Assembly (NCBI GenBank): GCA_009881125.1
Contig: WXFH01000040.1
Coordinates: 1-64,000, forward strand
Origin: Acidaminobacter sp.
GTDB lineage: Bacteria; Bacillota_A; Clostridia; Peptostreptococcales; Acidaminobacteraceae
Direction: 5' to 3'
DNA length: 64,000 bases
Shown: piece by piece, positions 51,886 to 60,138 of the stretch
Position numbering within the stretch: the first letter of the stretch is position 1
Layout of the letters: each line of letters starts with the position of its first letter
The notes under the pieces: model-generated
Seen by the model: only the letters and a program-made list of their open reading frames with translations
Told to the model about the DNA's origin: nothing
Database searches by the model: none
Made by a program: the position numbers and the translations under genes

Positions 51886-52935
51886 TTACTTCGCTTCTTC
51901 AGCAGCCTGAAGGATGCCGTCTACGAGGTCTTGACCAATCTTTTCAGCGATAGAAGGATATACGGTTGCTGCAGCAGCTTCCATTTGAGCTCTGACTTCG
52001 TCAGAAACCTCGACAATTTCAGCGCCGCTGTCAGTGATGATCTTGACTCTGTCCGCAACACGGGCATCAGCTTGCTCACGAGCGTAAGCGCTTGCTTCAG
52101 CAACAGCCTGATCTATGATAGCTTGAACGTCAGCTGGAAGACCGTCATAAAGCGCTTTGTTTGTGACGAGCTGGATCGCGTGGAACATATGGTTTGTGTT
52201 GATGACATACTTTTGCTGCTCAAAAAGTTTGGCGGAAACGATAACTTCATAAGGGTTTTCCTGAGCGTCAATTGTGCCCTGTTGGAGACCAATGTAAACT
52301 TCAGAGAAGGCCATTGGTGTAGGGTTAGCGCCGAGTGCCTGCCAGTAACCGAGGTGGTTAGGATTCTCCATAGTTCTGATCTTTTGACCTTTAAAATCAG
52401 CAAAAGTCTCAATCTTCTTGTTGGTAGTCATAGTTCTGAAGCCCTGGTCAGCAAAGCCGAGAAGCTTGTAGCCAGCTTTTGCATATGCTTCGTCAAGTTT
52501 GTCGATAAATGGACCATCGAGAACTTTACGAGCGACTTCAGCATTAGGGAATACGTTTGCCATATCGAAAACTGCGAGTTCAGGTACAAAGTTAACCATT
52601 GGAGCTGTTGTTTGGATTACGAATTGAACGTCGCCAAGCTGAACGCTCTCTGCGACTTCACGGTCAGAGCCAAGCTGGCCGTTAGGGAAAACTTGGAGTG
52701 CAATTTTGCCGCCGGAAAGCTCAGCAAGTTTGTCAGAGAAGGCTTTAGCATAGATGAAAGTGACTGTGTCTTCAGGGCTGTCAACACCAACAGACCAGGA
52801 GTAGCTCTCCATTTCTGCTGCCGGTGTTTCTCCTGCCGGTGGTGTTGCAGGTGCTGCAGGCTCCGTTTTTCCGCCGCATGCCGCGAGCGAAAAGACCATT
52901 GCGAGGACGAGTAAAATGCTGACTAACTTCTTCAT
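51886..52935 (-). CDS. dctP: TRAP transporter solute-binding lipoprotein DctP
   Basis: 349 residues, lipobox LAACGG (Cys20). DctP/TAXI-like P-type fold: GVDSPEDTVTFIYAKAFSDKL, FPNGQLGSDREVAESVQ, GFADQGFRTMTTNKKI, and the hallmark ALGANPTPMAFSEVYIGLQQ (read as one conserved segment) followed by GTIDAQENP. The conserved Arg (QKIRTMENP) binds a ligand carboxylate, so an organic acid is transported. Unusually it is the last gene, after dctQ and dctM. A hairpin at 52984-53009 lies between dctM and dctP and may raise dctP message. Confidence 0.94.
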   Translation of the reverse strand: MKKLVSILLVLAMVFSLAACGGKTEPAAPATPPAGETPAAEMESYSWSVGVDSPEDTVTFIYAKAFSDKLAELSGGKIALQVFPNGQLGSDREVAESVQLGDVQFVIQTTAPMVNFVPELAVFDMANVFPNAEVARKVLDGPFIDKLDEAYAKAGYKLLGFADQGFRTMTTNKKIETFADFKGQKIRTMENPNHLGYWQALGANPTPMAFSEVYIGLQQGTIDAQENPYEVIVSAKLFEQQKYVINTNHMFHAIQLVTNKALYDGLPADVQAIIDQAVAEASAYAREQADARVADRVKIITDSGAEIVEVSDEVRAQMEAAAATVYPSIAEKIGQDLVDGILQAAEEAK

Positions 52936-52983
52936 GTTTTTTCCCCAACCTTTCTTTTTTTTGTCTCTTTTCTCTATACATCA

Positions 52984-53009
52984 GCTCTGCGGATTTATTT
53001 CCGAAGAGC
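52984..53009 (-). other. Intercistronic hairpin dctM-dctP
   Basis: GCTCTGCGGA / TCCGAAGAGC with a TTTATT loop and no T tail; one mismatch in ten. Confidence 0.5.
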
Positions 53010-53043
53010 GGTGTACCACATCAACAACTTATTGCTTTAGATA

Positions 53044-54333
53044 TTAGAGAAGCGCGAGAGAAATTGCAGGCACAAACGTGATGAAAATCAGAGCGATAAT
53101 AAACATGAATATGAACGGCATTGCTGATTTCGCGATGTCTGCAACCGGTACCCCCGTAAAGGAGCTGGTGACAAAGAGGTTGATGCCGATAGGCGGTGTA
53201 ACGAAACCAATCGCGAGGTTGACGACCATGATGACGCCAAAGTGAACTGGATCGACGCCAAATGCAGTGACAATCGGCAGCAATATCGGTGTCAAAATCA
53301 GGATGGCAGGTGTGGTATCCATAACCATACCGACCAGGAGCAGGAAGACGTTGATGATAATCAGAACCGCAACTTTGGAAGTGAAGGTAGCCGTAATGGC
53401 CATTGCGATCGCCTGCGGCACTTGCATCAGCGTCAGAACGCGGGCAAACCCAAGCGCTGCGGCAATGATGAAGAGAATAGGCGCGTAGGTTGCAACACCT
53501 TCAACGAAGATCTTAATGATTTGATTGAACTTCAATGACTTGTAGATGAACAAACTGACGAAGAAAGCGTAATAAACGGAGATGACCGCGGCTTCTGTCG
53601 GAGACGCAACACCTGAATAGATGGAGCCCAGAATGATGATTGGAGCGAGCAGCGCCCAGAAACTTTCTTTAAAGACGGTGACAAAACCTTGAGATCTCAA
53701 AGCATTATAGTTTTCCATGATTTTTACTTTGTCTTCGCCTTTTTTCTTACAGTAGTAATAGGCATAACCCATCAAGCAGGCACCAATCAACAGACCCGGA
53801 AGGACACCGGCGATAAAGAGCGCTCCGACAGATGCGCCGGAAGCCATACCATAGAAGATAAAAGGAATGCTTGGCGGAATAATAACGCCGAGACCGCCAG
53901 CAACCGCGACAAGCGCCGTTGAAAAAACTTTATCATAGCCCAGGTTGACGAGGAGCGGAATGGTCATGGAACCGACTGCAGCCGCTGTCGCTGGGCCTGA
54001 ACCGGAAATTGCGCCGTAGAACAAACAGGTCATGACAACCGCCATAGGAAGTCCAGCGGTTTTGTTTCCTATGAAATAAGTAAACACGTTGAACAGCTTT
54101 TTGGAGATTCCGCCTCTTGCCATGATGATCCCTGAAAGGATAAACATAGGTACCGCGAGAATCGGGAAACTGTCAACACCTGCCAGCATGGCACGGATGA
54201 CCATTTCAGGCGATGCAGGAAAAGTTGAATCAAGTAGTCTGGGCAAAATTGCGGTAAGACCTAATGTAGTTGAAATTGGCAGAGCCAATAGAACCGCTAC
54301 CATAAAGAATAAAAACAATGCTACTGGTGACAA
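53044..54333 (-). CDS. dctM: TRAP transporter large permease DctM
   Basis: 429 residues from TTG 54333 (GGAGGGATTCAA). About twelve membrane segments with family blocks FILSGIIMARGGISKKL, SGSGPATAAAVGSMTIPL, IPPSIPFIFYGMASG and GVASPTEAAVISVYY. It is the sodium-coupled channel subunit that works with DctQ and DctP. 32 bp after dctQ. Confidence 0.95.
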   Translation of the reverse strand: MSPVALFLFFMVAVLLALPISTTLGLTAILPRLLDSTFPASPEMVIRAMLAGVDSFPILAVPMFILSGIIMARGGISKKLFNVFTYFIGNKTAGLPMAVVMTCLFYGAISGSGPATAAAVGSMTIPLLVNLGYDKVFSTALVAVAGGLGVIIPPSIPFIFYGMASGASVGALFIAGVLPGLLIGACLMGYAYYYCKKKGEDKVKIMENYNALRSQGFVTVFKESFWALLAPIIILGSIYSGVASPTEAAVISVYYAFFVSLFIYKSLKFNQIIKIFVEGVATYAPILFIIAAALGFARVLTLMQVPQAIAMAITATFTSKVAVLIIINVFLLLVGMVMDTTPAILILTPILLPIVTAFGVDPVHFGVIMVVNLAIGFVTPPIGINLFVTSSFTGVPVADIAKSAMPFIFMFIIALIFITFVPAISLALL

Positions 54334-54365
54334 TTGAATCCCTCCTTATTAATTCTTCAATGTGT

Positions 54366-54851
54366 TCAAATTTCTTCCTCAACGTTTTTTGCTGCTACAA
54401 TGACAAAGCTTTCAAGAATTCTGTAGACAGCCAAGCCAAAACCAACGACCGCCGCATAGTGAACGATATACATTGGCAGCTGTAATGCCGGGGTCAACTG
54501 TCCACTGCTGATAGTTGACTGAACAACATTGAAGGAATATCGGAGGACATAAGCAAAGAATCCCAAACTAACAATTTTAGTAAGCAGGAGAATAACTTTT
54601 TGAACTACTGGGGGAAGCAGGTGCAGGATCTGATCAATTTTGATCGAGCTGTGATGCTTGATGCAGTAGCCAATGCTAAGAAAAGCGGACCAAACAAATA
54701 AGTAACGCGTCAATTCCTCCGACCATGGCAGGGAATTGTTGAAGAGATAGCGCATTGTGACTTGGTAACCCATAACCAGAACCATGACGATCAGGAAGAT
54801 TGTCAGCAATGCTTCTTCGAAGTGCGCATTTAACCATTTAATAATACGCAT
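54366..54851 (-). CDS. dctQ: TRAP transporter small permease DctQ
   Basis: 161 residues, four membrane segments. The conserved block VTMRYLFNNSLPWSEELTRY (about residues 31-50) is diagnostic for DctQ. ATG with GAGGTGAAAAA. Follows the ThDP enzyme gene by 132 bp, with a GC-rich hairpin in between. Confidence 0.93.
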   Translation of the reverse strand: MRIIKWLNAHFEEALLTIFLIVMVLVMGYQVTMRYLFNNSLPWSEELTRYLFVWSAFLSIGYCIKHHSSIKIDQILHLLPPVVQKVILLLTKIVSLGFFAYVLRYSFNVVQSTISSGQLTPALQLPMYIVHYAAVVGFGLAVYRILESFVIVAAKNVEEEI

Positions 54852-54918
54852 TTTTTCACCTCATTTTGAGTGTCCGGATTCGCAAATCCGGCAGGCAGTA
54901 ACAGACTTAAAGTAAGAA

Positions 54919-54950
54919 GGCAGGGCGGGCCGGGGATTGTTGCCCGCCCC
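54919..54950 (-). other. GC-rich hairpin between ThDP enzyme gene and dctQ
   Basis: GGGCGGGCC / GCCCGCCC stem around a loop of about ten bases; T-poor tail (TGCCTTCTTAC) on the minus strand, so it is a weak terminator or processing and stability element. Confidence 0.5.
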
Positions 54951-54983
54951 TAATTTTATGTGGTCGTGCAGAGAAACGCTGTA

Positions 54984-56786
54984 TTATTCGGTAGCGACGT
55001 GCTTGGATCTAGCTGCCTGACCGCCGACTAATTTACCTTCGGAAACATTCTCTTTTGGTGTATAGATGTCATTGATGTTCCAAATGCCATCTGTAGGAAC
55101 CGGAATGTTTTCCATTGGAACGTCGATCAGGTATGGCTCGTTAGATTCGAGGGCTTCTTTGAAGACTGCCTTGAATTCATCCGCGCTGCTGATGCGCTTG
55201 CTCTTGACGCCATAGCCAACCGCGATTTCAGCCCAGTTGACACTGTAGCTTGAGCCGTCCGGCTTTCTGAAAACTGTGCCGAAGGTGTGGTTGTAGTGGG
55301 AAGCCTCAAGACCGGCAATGGTACCAAAGGCATTGTTGTTCATGATGACCCAGACCACAGGAATATTATATTCCACAGCAGTGGCAAGGACAGATGGGTT
55401 TGCACCAAAGCCGCCGTCCCCAACCAGGGTAATAACTTTCTTATCTGGCGCCGCCAGTTTTGCGCCCAGAACCGCTGCCGGTCCAAAGCCCATTGTAGCG
55501 AGTCCGCCCGGATGAAGAATGGTATCCGGCTGTGTAATGTCAAACTGCTGACTGACGCCATTTTTATTCCAACCCACATCTGTTGCAATGATGCCGTCTT
55601 CAGGGAAGACTTCGCGGACATCTTTGAGGATGCGCTGCGGCGTCATTGGGAATCTGCCGTCATTGGAGATCTCTACATTAGAAGCCTTGAATGCAGCTCT
55701 GTTCTCAGCGATGGCTTTTTTAAGCTGCGGGCGCTGAATGCCTTCAGGCACAAGCTCTTTTGCAGCTTCGAGGATGGCTTTCAGGGCTTGCTTTGGATCA
55801 GCGACCGCGCCAAGGGCAACCGGGTAGTTGCGTCCAATTTCAGCCGGCTCGAGATCGACCTGGATGAACTTCGTTTTTTCAGCGTTGAAAGTGACGTCGT
55901 TATACCAGGAGCTGCTGTCTGCTTCAGCGAATCGCGTCCCCACACCAAAGATCACATCTGCGTTTCTCGTGATATCGTGAACGAAGTCGCAGCCCCAGAA
56001 GCCTGTCACACCAACATTCATTGGGTGAAGATCAGAAAGCGCGCCGTGACCCATGAGTGTTCTTGAAACTGGGATTTCCAGGAATTCAACCAGTGCCTTA
56101 AGTTCTTCACTGGCTTGTGAAATAAGTACCTGACCACCCACGTGGATGACCGGATTTTTTGCTTCGATCAGCATCTTGGCGTATTCGTAAGCCGCTTCTC
56201 TAGAAAGGGCCGGACGGATCGTCACAGGGCTGTCGTGGTAAGTTCTTTCAAAATGACTTGTGTCGAGTTCTCTGGAAAACATGTCCATAGGCACTGAAAT
56301 CAATACCGGGCCTGGTCTGCCAGACTCTGCTAGTCTGAACGCCTTGTCGAGAATTTCAGGGAATTGTTCAGGCTTGTCAATTCTCCAGGCTCTTTTGACA
56401 AATGGTCTGTAAATCTCGTATTGGGCGCCATCCGCATGCATGTTGACTTCCTGGTGCGGGTGTTTTCCGTAGTAGTAGCTAGGAACGTCACCTGCTATGA
56501 CCACCATAGGGATAGAATCCAGAGATGCGTTGGCGACGCCTGTCGCAGCATTTGTAAGTCCAGGTCCAAGGTGGCAAAGGACGACGCTGGCTTTTTTAGT
56601 AATTCTAGCGTACGCGTCTGCGGCGTGAGCTGCGAGCTGCTCATGTCTGACGGAAATGAACTTGAGTTTTGCATCCTTTAAAGGATCCAGCATTGCAATG
56701 ACCGTGTGGCCGCAAAGACCGAAGACGTGTTCGACGCCTCTTCTTTCAAGATAATCTACCAATTGCTCAGAAATCAATTTCTTCAA
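54984..56786 (-). CDS. Thiamine-diphosphate enzyme (acetolactate synthase/benzoylformate decarboxylase superfamily)
   Basis: 600 residues from TTG 56786 (AGGAGAT, 8 bases). Three-domain ThDP fold: Glu49 in RHEQLAAHAADAYAR activates the cofactor; the middle domain has VIHVGGQVL; the C-terminal domain has GDGGFGANPSVL followed by NNN (ThDP/Mg site). The N-terminal LCGHTVIAMLD is not that of acetolactate synthase, Xsc, glyoxylate carboligase or IolD as I know them. No quinone-binding tail. It could decarboxylate a 2-oxo acid to an aldehyde or cleave a cyclic ketone or ketol. It is encoded between an HMG-CoA-lyase-like gene and the TRAP transporter, so its substrate is probably derived from the imported acid. 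Confidence 0.85.
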   Translation of the reverse strand: MKKLISEQLVDYLERRGVEHVFGLCGHTVIAMLDPLKDAKLKFISVRHEQLAAHAADAYARITKKASVVLCHLGPGLTNAATGVANASLDSIPMVVIAGDVPSYYYGKHPHQEVNMHADGAQYEIYRPFVKRAWRIDKPEQFPEILDKAFRLAESGRPGPVLISVPMDMFSRELDTSHFERTYHDSPVTIRPALSREAAYEYAKMLIEAKNPVIHVGGQVLISQASEELKALVEFLEIPVSRTLMGHGALSDLHPMNVGVTGFWGCDFVHDITRNADVIFGVGTRFAEADSSSWYNDVTFNAEKTKFIQVDLEPAEIGRNYPVALGAVADPKQALKAILEAAKELVPEGIQRPQLKKAIAENRAAFKASNVEISNDGRFPMTPQRILKDVREVFPEDGIIATDVGWNKNGVSQQFDITQPDTILHPGGLATMGFGPAAVLGAKLAAPDKKVITLVGDGGFGANPSVLATAVEYNIPVVWVIMNNNAFGTIAGLEASHYNHTFGTVFRKPDGSSYSVNWAEIAVGYGVKSKRISSADEFKAVFKEALESNEPYLIDVPMENIPVPTDGIWNINDIYTPKENVSEGKLVGGQAARSKHVATE

Positions 56787-56817
56787 CTTTAGATCTCCTT
56801 TCCAACCTGTCCTTTAT

Positions 56818-57738
56818 TTATACGATGGATTTGCCAGCTTTTAATATGAAGCTTGAAACTTCTCTGCCTACGTAATCCTGTACTTTTCTTGCGAGTACGA
56901 TCAGTTTGTCGAGGTCATAATCCGTACGAACACCCATGGCGTTTACCATATGGACCACATCTTCTGTAGCAATATTGCCGGAAGCCCCCGGAGCGAACGG
57001 ACATCCGCCGAGTCCGCCGAAGCAGGCGTCAAATCTGGTTATGCCAGCCTGCATGCCGGCGACAACATTTGCGAGGCCCATGCCCCGTGTATTGTGGAAG
57101 TGAAGATTCCAAAGAATTTGTGGATACTTCTCCTTAACTGCTTTCGCGTACTCATAAACTTGCTGTGGGTTGGCCATGCCTGTGGTGTCTGACAGTGAGA
57201 GCTCAGTGACGCCAATTTGGAGGTAACTGTCAATGATAGGGTAAATGTCTTCAATAGGGATAATACCCTCATTTGGATAACCGAAGCCAGTGGAAATGGC
57301 ACCTGAAATGGTGATGCCTTTCTTTGCCGCGAAATTGGCGACTTCTTCGAAGCCTTTAACTGCTTCTTCAGGTGTTTTGTTCAAGTTGCTCAGAGAATGT
57401 GCCTTACTCGCAGAAACCGTGAGCTTCGCTTTCGTAATGCCGTTGGCTTCAGCGCGCTCGACGCCTTTAAGGTTCATGATCAGCGCTCTGTACTCAACGC
57501 CATCATAACGCTTGAGTCTTTTTGCGACTTCATCCGTGTCAGCCATCTGCGGAACCGCTTTAGGATGGACAAAAGATCCAATTTCAATGATTTTGGCACC
57601 TGCGGCAACGACCTCTTCGATCAGCTCGATTTTCTGATCTACAGTCAGCAGCTTTTCTTCATTTTGAAGGCCGTCTCTCGGACCGACTTCACAAATTTCA
57701 ATGTAGTCAACTTTGTTGAATTCAGAATTCTGACTCAT
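56818..57738 (-). CDS. HMG-CoA lyase-family enzyme (MvaB-like)
   Basis: 306 residues, DRE-TIM barrel: VGPRDGLQNE (Arg21, Asp22), LSDTTGMANP, metal ligands in NLHFHNTRG (His213, His215), and the lyase signature GGLGGCPFAPGASGNIATED with Cys246. The segment that in HMG-CoA lyases usually reads SASExH is SASKAHS here, a Glu-to-Lys change near the active site (recalled from the family, not aligned). It likely cleaves a 3-hydroxy-3-carboxyl-type acyl-CoA, releasing acetyl-CoA. It is the first gene of the unit and has an operator-controlled promoter. Confidence 0.87.
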   Translation of the reverse strand: MSQNSEFNKVDYIEICEVGPRDGLQNEEKLLTVDQKIELIEEVVAAGAKIIEIGSFVHPKAVPQMADTDEVAKRLKRYDGVEYRALIMNLKGVERAEANGITKAKLTVSASKAHSLSNLNKTPEEAVKGFEEVANFAAKKGITISGAISTGFGYPNEGIIPIEDIYPIIDSYLQIGVTELSLSDTTGMANPQQVYEYAKAVKEKYPQILWNLHFHNTRGMGLANVVAGMQAGITRFDACFGGLGGCPFAPGASGNIATEDVVHMVNAMGVRTDYDLDKLIVLARKVQDYVGREVSSFILKAGKSIV

Positions 57739-57810
57739 TTTGCACCTCGTTCATGTAAGCGGGTCAGCGAGAGCAGCTGCCCGGCAGTTATAGTAAGAGT
57801 CTTTATGCAG

Positions 57811-57847
57811 TTTCATTCTACGGAACTCAATTCAATACTGCGAAATT
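57811..57847. promoter_or_regulatory. Operators O1 and O2 (17-bp family)
   Basis: O1 TTTCATTCTACGGAACT (57811-57827) and O2 TTCAATACTGCGAAATT (57831-57847), centres 20 bp apart. O2 covers about +2 to +18 of the predicted start of the HMGL-ThDP-dctQMP transcript. Consensus of five copies: TTCCATTCTGCGGAACT. Confidence 0.7.
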
Positions 57848-57854
57848 TAAATTC

Positions 57855-57883
57855 AGAATAGCACCGATTTTATGTGTTGTCAA
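57855..57883 (-). promoter_or_regulatory. Promoter of the HMGL-ThDP-dctQMP operon
   Basis: On the minus strand TTGACA (57878-57883), 17-bp spacer, TATTCT (57855-57860); start near 57848. Confidence 0.75.
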
Positions 57884-57971
57884 TTCTGTTTTTCTAAATC
57901 TATTAAGAATTCTGACGATTCATTATTTACACTATTTTTATGCTATGTGATTTTGAAATTAATAGGTGAAT

Positions 57972-58790
57972 CTATTTTCTTGGATTCGCTTCAAAATAGG
58001 CCTTTGCGGTAGCCAGGCAGCGGCGCGCGTGTTCCGCGTAACCAAATTCTCTGACGCGCTGAAGATTAGGGAGCTCAATAGAATAGGGCATTTCAGGCAT
58101 GCTGTGAATATATGACGCCACATCAATGCCGCCTTCGCCTACATAGGAGCGCGCTTCACGCAGAATGCGCGTCATTTCATCCCTGTCCTGAGGAATCTCA
58201 ACAGGCGCATCACAGAGGTGAGCGAAATGGAACCACGACTCAGGCAGTTTTTTTAACTCTTCAGCGGATTCCCTTGACCGATGCATATGATGAATATCCA
58301 CCATAATGCCTGCATTGTCTCTATTGACGGTTTTCAAGACATCCACGGTGCCTTCAAGTGTATTGACGGCAGCAATTGGAACAAATTCCAAATCCACTGT
58401 CAAACCGTATTGCTTGGCGAGGTCGCAAACTTCCCCGAACTTCTCAAGGTAGTAGTCGCGGTTGGGTGTCCAGATGCTGCTGAGGACATGTTTGCCGCCG
58501 AGCTCAGCGGCAACTTCCATAGCTGGCTCGTAGCGTTTTGGATCCATGTCATCAAAAATTCTCGCGAGTTCAATATCTAAAAGCTTGACCCCGGTTTCAG
58601 CAAGGGCAGTTTTTGTCAGCTTCATCATGTCTTTATTGGCAGCCAGATCATAGTTTGGCTCACCAGGCAATCCCATATAAATAGGTCTTAAGCTGACGAA
58701 ATCATATCCCGCCATTGAAGCTATGTAGATCATTTCCGGCGGCGGACAGCCTAATACGGTCAAATGTGCCAAAGAAAATTTGCTGTTCAT
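57972..58790 (-). CDS. Sugar-phosphate isomerase/epimerase-type TIM barrel (AP endonuclease 2 family)
   Basis: 272 residues from ATG 58790 (GAGGAG, 8 bases); the ATG at 58796 is too close. Xylose-isomerase-like barrel with metal residues in LLDIELARI (Glu), VDLEFVPI (Glu), IMVDIHHMHRS (Asp, His) and SIELPN (Glu). The family includes hydroxypyruvate isomerase, inosose dehydratase and 3-dehydroshikimate dehydratase (AsbF/QuiC2 type). Next to AroD- and AroE-like genes the last activity is an attractive guess, but the sequence alone does not decide. Own promoter with two operators. Confidence 0.82.
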   Translation of the reverse strand: MNSKFSLAHLTVLGCPPPEMIYIASMAGYDFVSLRPIYMGLPGEPNYDLAANKDMMKLTKTALAETGVKLLDIELARIFDDMDPKRYEPAMEVAAELGGKHVLSSIWTPNRDYYLEKFGEVCDLAKQYGLTVDLEFVPIAAVNTLEGTVDVLKTVNRDNAGIMVDIHHMHRSRESAEELKKLPESWFHFAHLCDAPVEIPQDRDEMTRILREARSYVGEGGIDVASYIHSMPEMPYSIELPNLQRVREFGYAEHARRCLATAKAYFEANPRK

Positions 58791-58910
58791 TATCATTCTC
58801 CTCTACCTTTGGGATTGGCGCATAACTTATAACATAAAAAAACACCCAGTACGAATCACGCTTTTATTAAGAAGGATGATGGTCTGTGTGATTCAAATCC
58901 GAGTACGCAA

Positions 58911-58927
58911 TTCCATTCTGCGGAACT
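58911..58927. promoter_or_regulatory. Operator O3
   Basis: TTCCATTCTGCGGAACT, the copy that equals the consensus; about +19 to +35 of the TIM-barrel gene transcript. Confidence 0.7.
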
Positions 58928-58951
58928 CTGTGTCGTTTTTGTCTTGTTTAA

Positions 58952-58980
58952 AGATTACCACCAGCACTAGCCTTTGTCAA
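58952..58980 (-). promoter_or_regulatory. Promoter of the TIM-barrel isomerase/dehydratase gene
   Basis: On the minus strand TTGACA (58975-58980), 17-bp spacer, TAATCT (58952-58957); start near 58945. Confidence 0.75.
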
Positions 58981-59007
58981 CGATTTTTTCCACTTAATAA
59001 ATTGCAA

Positions 59008-59024
59008 TTCCATTCAGCGAAACT
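59008..59024. promoter_or_regulatory. Operator O4
   Basis: TTCCATTCAGCGAAACT, two changes from consensus, about 65-80 bp upstream of the predicted start; centre 97 bp from O3, a spacing that would allow looping. Confidence 0.65.
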
Positions 59025-59060
59025 ACGTAATATTCAAACATTTCAAAAACCTGTATTTCG

Positions 59061-59117
59061 GTAAAAAAAACTGAGGTTATTGTGCAGCCTGTTTTCAGCT
59101 GCACAATAACCTCAGTT
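59061..59117 (-). terminator. Terminator after aroD-like gene
   Basis: AACTGAGGTTATTGTGCAG pairs perfectly with CTGCACAATAACCTCAGTT (59099-59117), followed on the minus strand by eight T. Confidence 0.93.
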
Positions 59118-59132
59118 ATTAAATTGGTAAAA

Positions 59133-59912
59133 TCATAATCTGAATTTATTGTGATCTCCATGAAGCAAATTCAAGACATCATCCAGAAGTTCTACTGAAA
59201 TTTGTCCAGGTGCAGTCGCCTCACCTATCGCGCCGTAAGTCATAGAGGAACCAAAAATTTCTCCTGCCAGCCGGCTCAGCAAGCCGGCTGGCGACATGGC
59301 CGTTGCAACAATTGGTTTATCGCCATATTTTGATGCCGTTTCATAGGTAGCATTCAATAAGGTTAAAAGATCATCCGCGGCATTTGGCATAACGGCAATT
59401 TTGGATACATCAGCACCCATCTCCTGCATTTTCATCAAAGTCCGAATGAGTACCGCCTTCTCAGGTGTATCGACGAAATTATGGTAAGATCCCATGACGA
59501 GTACACCAGCATTGTGAATTCGGGCAATATTCTCTGCAGCAACCTCATTACAGGAAATCAGTGCGACATCCACCAAATCGACCATGCCGCTTTCCGCCGC
59601 TATTTGGTTTAAATGCGTGTACGCCTCAGAGGTAATGGCCCTATCCCCGCCTTCTTTTAGTAATCTGAAGGAAAAAATAAGAATCTTATTCGGAAAAATA
59701 TCGCGCAGCGCCATAAGCACCGCTATGGTTTTCTGATGATCAAAAACATCCTTGAAGGCATCTGCCCGCCATTCAACAACATCTATAGGAAAATGGACCA
59801 TGCTGTTGGCTTTTTCAATAATTGAAACCTCATCTTTTTCAATGATGGGAACAATTATTTTAGGCTTGCCCTCGCCTATAATTATGCCGCGGATATTGAA
59901 AGTTTTTCTCAC
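59133..59912 (-). CDS. aroD: Type I 3-dehydroquinate dehydratase
   Basis: 259 residues from GTG 59912 (GAGGTG, 8 bases). Type I signature residues are visible: Glu48 in VEWRAD, Arg83 in FSFRLLKEGG, His144 in GSYHNF, Schiff-base Lys171 in SKIAVMPN. It interconverts 3-dehydroquinate and 3-dehydroshikimate. Type I enzymes serve either biosynthesis or quinate breakdown. Control by the same operator as the catabolic genes favours the latter, which is inference. Confidence 0.92.
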   Translation of the reverse strand: MRKTFNIRGIIIGEGKPKIIVPIIEKDEVSIIEKANSMVHFPIDVVEWRADAFKDVFDHQKTIAVLMALRDIFPNKILIFSFRLLKEGGDRAITSEAYTHLNQIAAESGMVDLVDVALISCNEVAAENIARIHNAGVLVMGSYHNFVDTPEKAVLIRTLMKMQEMGADVSKIAVMPNAADDLLTLLNATYETASKYGDKPIVATAMSPAGLLSRLAGEIFGSSMTYGAIGEATAPGQISVELLDDVLNLLHGDHNKFRL

Positions 59913-59960
59913 GATGACAGCACCTCAATAAAATCAACATTGTTCCACATATCAATATGT

Positions 59961-59977
59961 AGTTCCGCCAAACGGAA
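59961..59977. promoter_or_regulatory. Operator O5
   Basis: Minus strand TTCCGTTTGGCGGAACT, with the clearest dyad (TTCCG...CGGAA). It covers about +2 to +18 of the aroD transcript, the same position as O2 in its promoter. Confidence 0.7.
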
Positions 59978-59984
59978 TGATCAT

Positions 59985-60013
59985 ATATTAACATCACGCT
60001 TTAAAATTGTCAA
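59985..60013 (-). promoter_or_regulatory. Promoter of the aroD-like gene
   Basis: On the minus strand TTGACA (60008-60013), 17-bp spacer, TAATAT (59985-59990); start near 59978. Confidence 0.78.
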
Positions 60014-60042
60014 TAATTATGAAAAAGGATGTTCAACCAACC

Positions 60043-60071
60043 TTGTATCTCCACTCAATTATCGCTATACT
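60043..60071 (+). promoter_or_regulatory. Promoter of the NifX-like gene
   Basis: TTGTAT (60043-60048), 17-bp spacer, TATACT (60066-60071); divergent from the aroD promoter. Confidence 0.65.
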
Positions 60072-60138
60072 GTTAATGACATAAGTTGAATATCCCTTAG
60101 GCTTCTATTTACAAACAACTCAGAGGAGGCACTTCAAA

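Noticed and set aside
54984..56786. Identification of the ThDP enzyme as Xsc or glyoxylate carboligase
   Set aside because: It has the activating Glu that glyoxylate carboligase lacks, and its N-terminal motif and neighbours do not match Xsc (no pta-type or sulfite genes).
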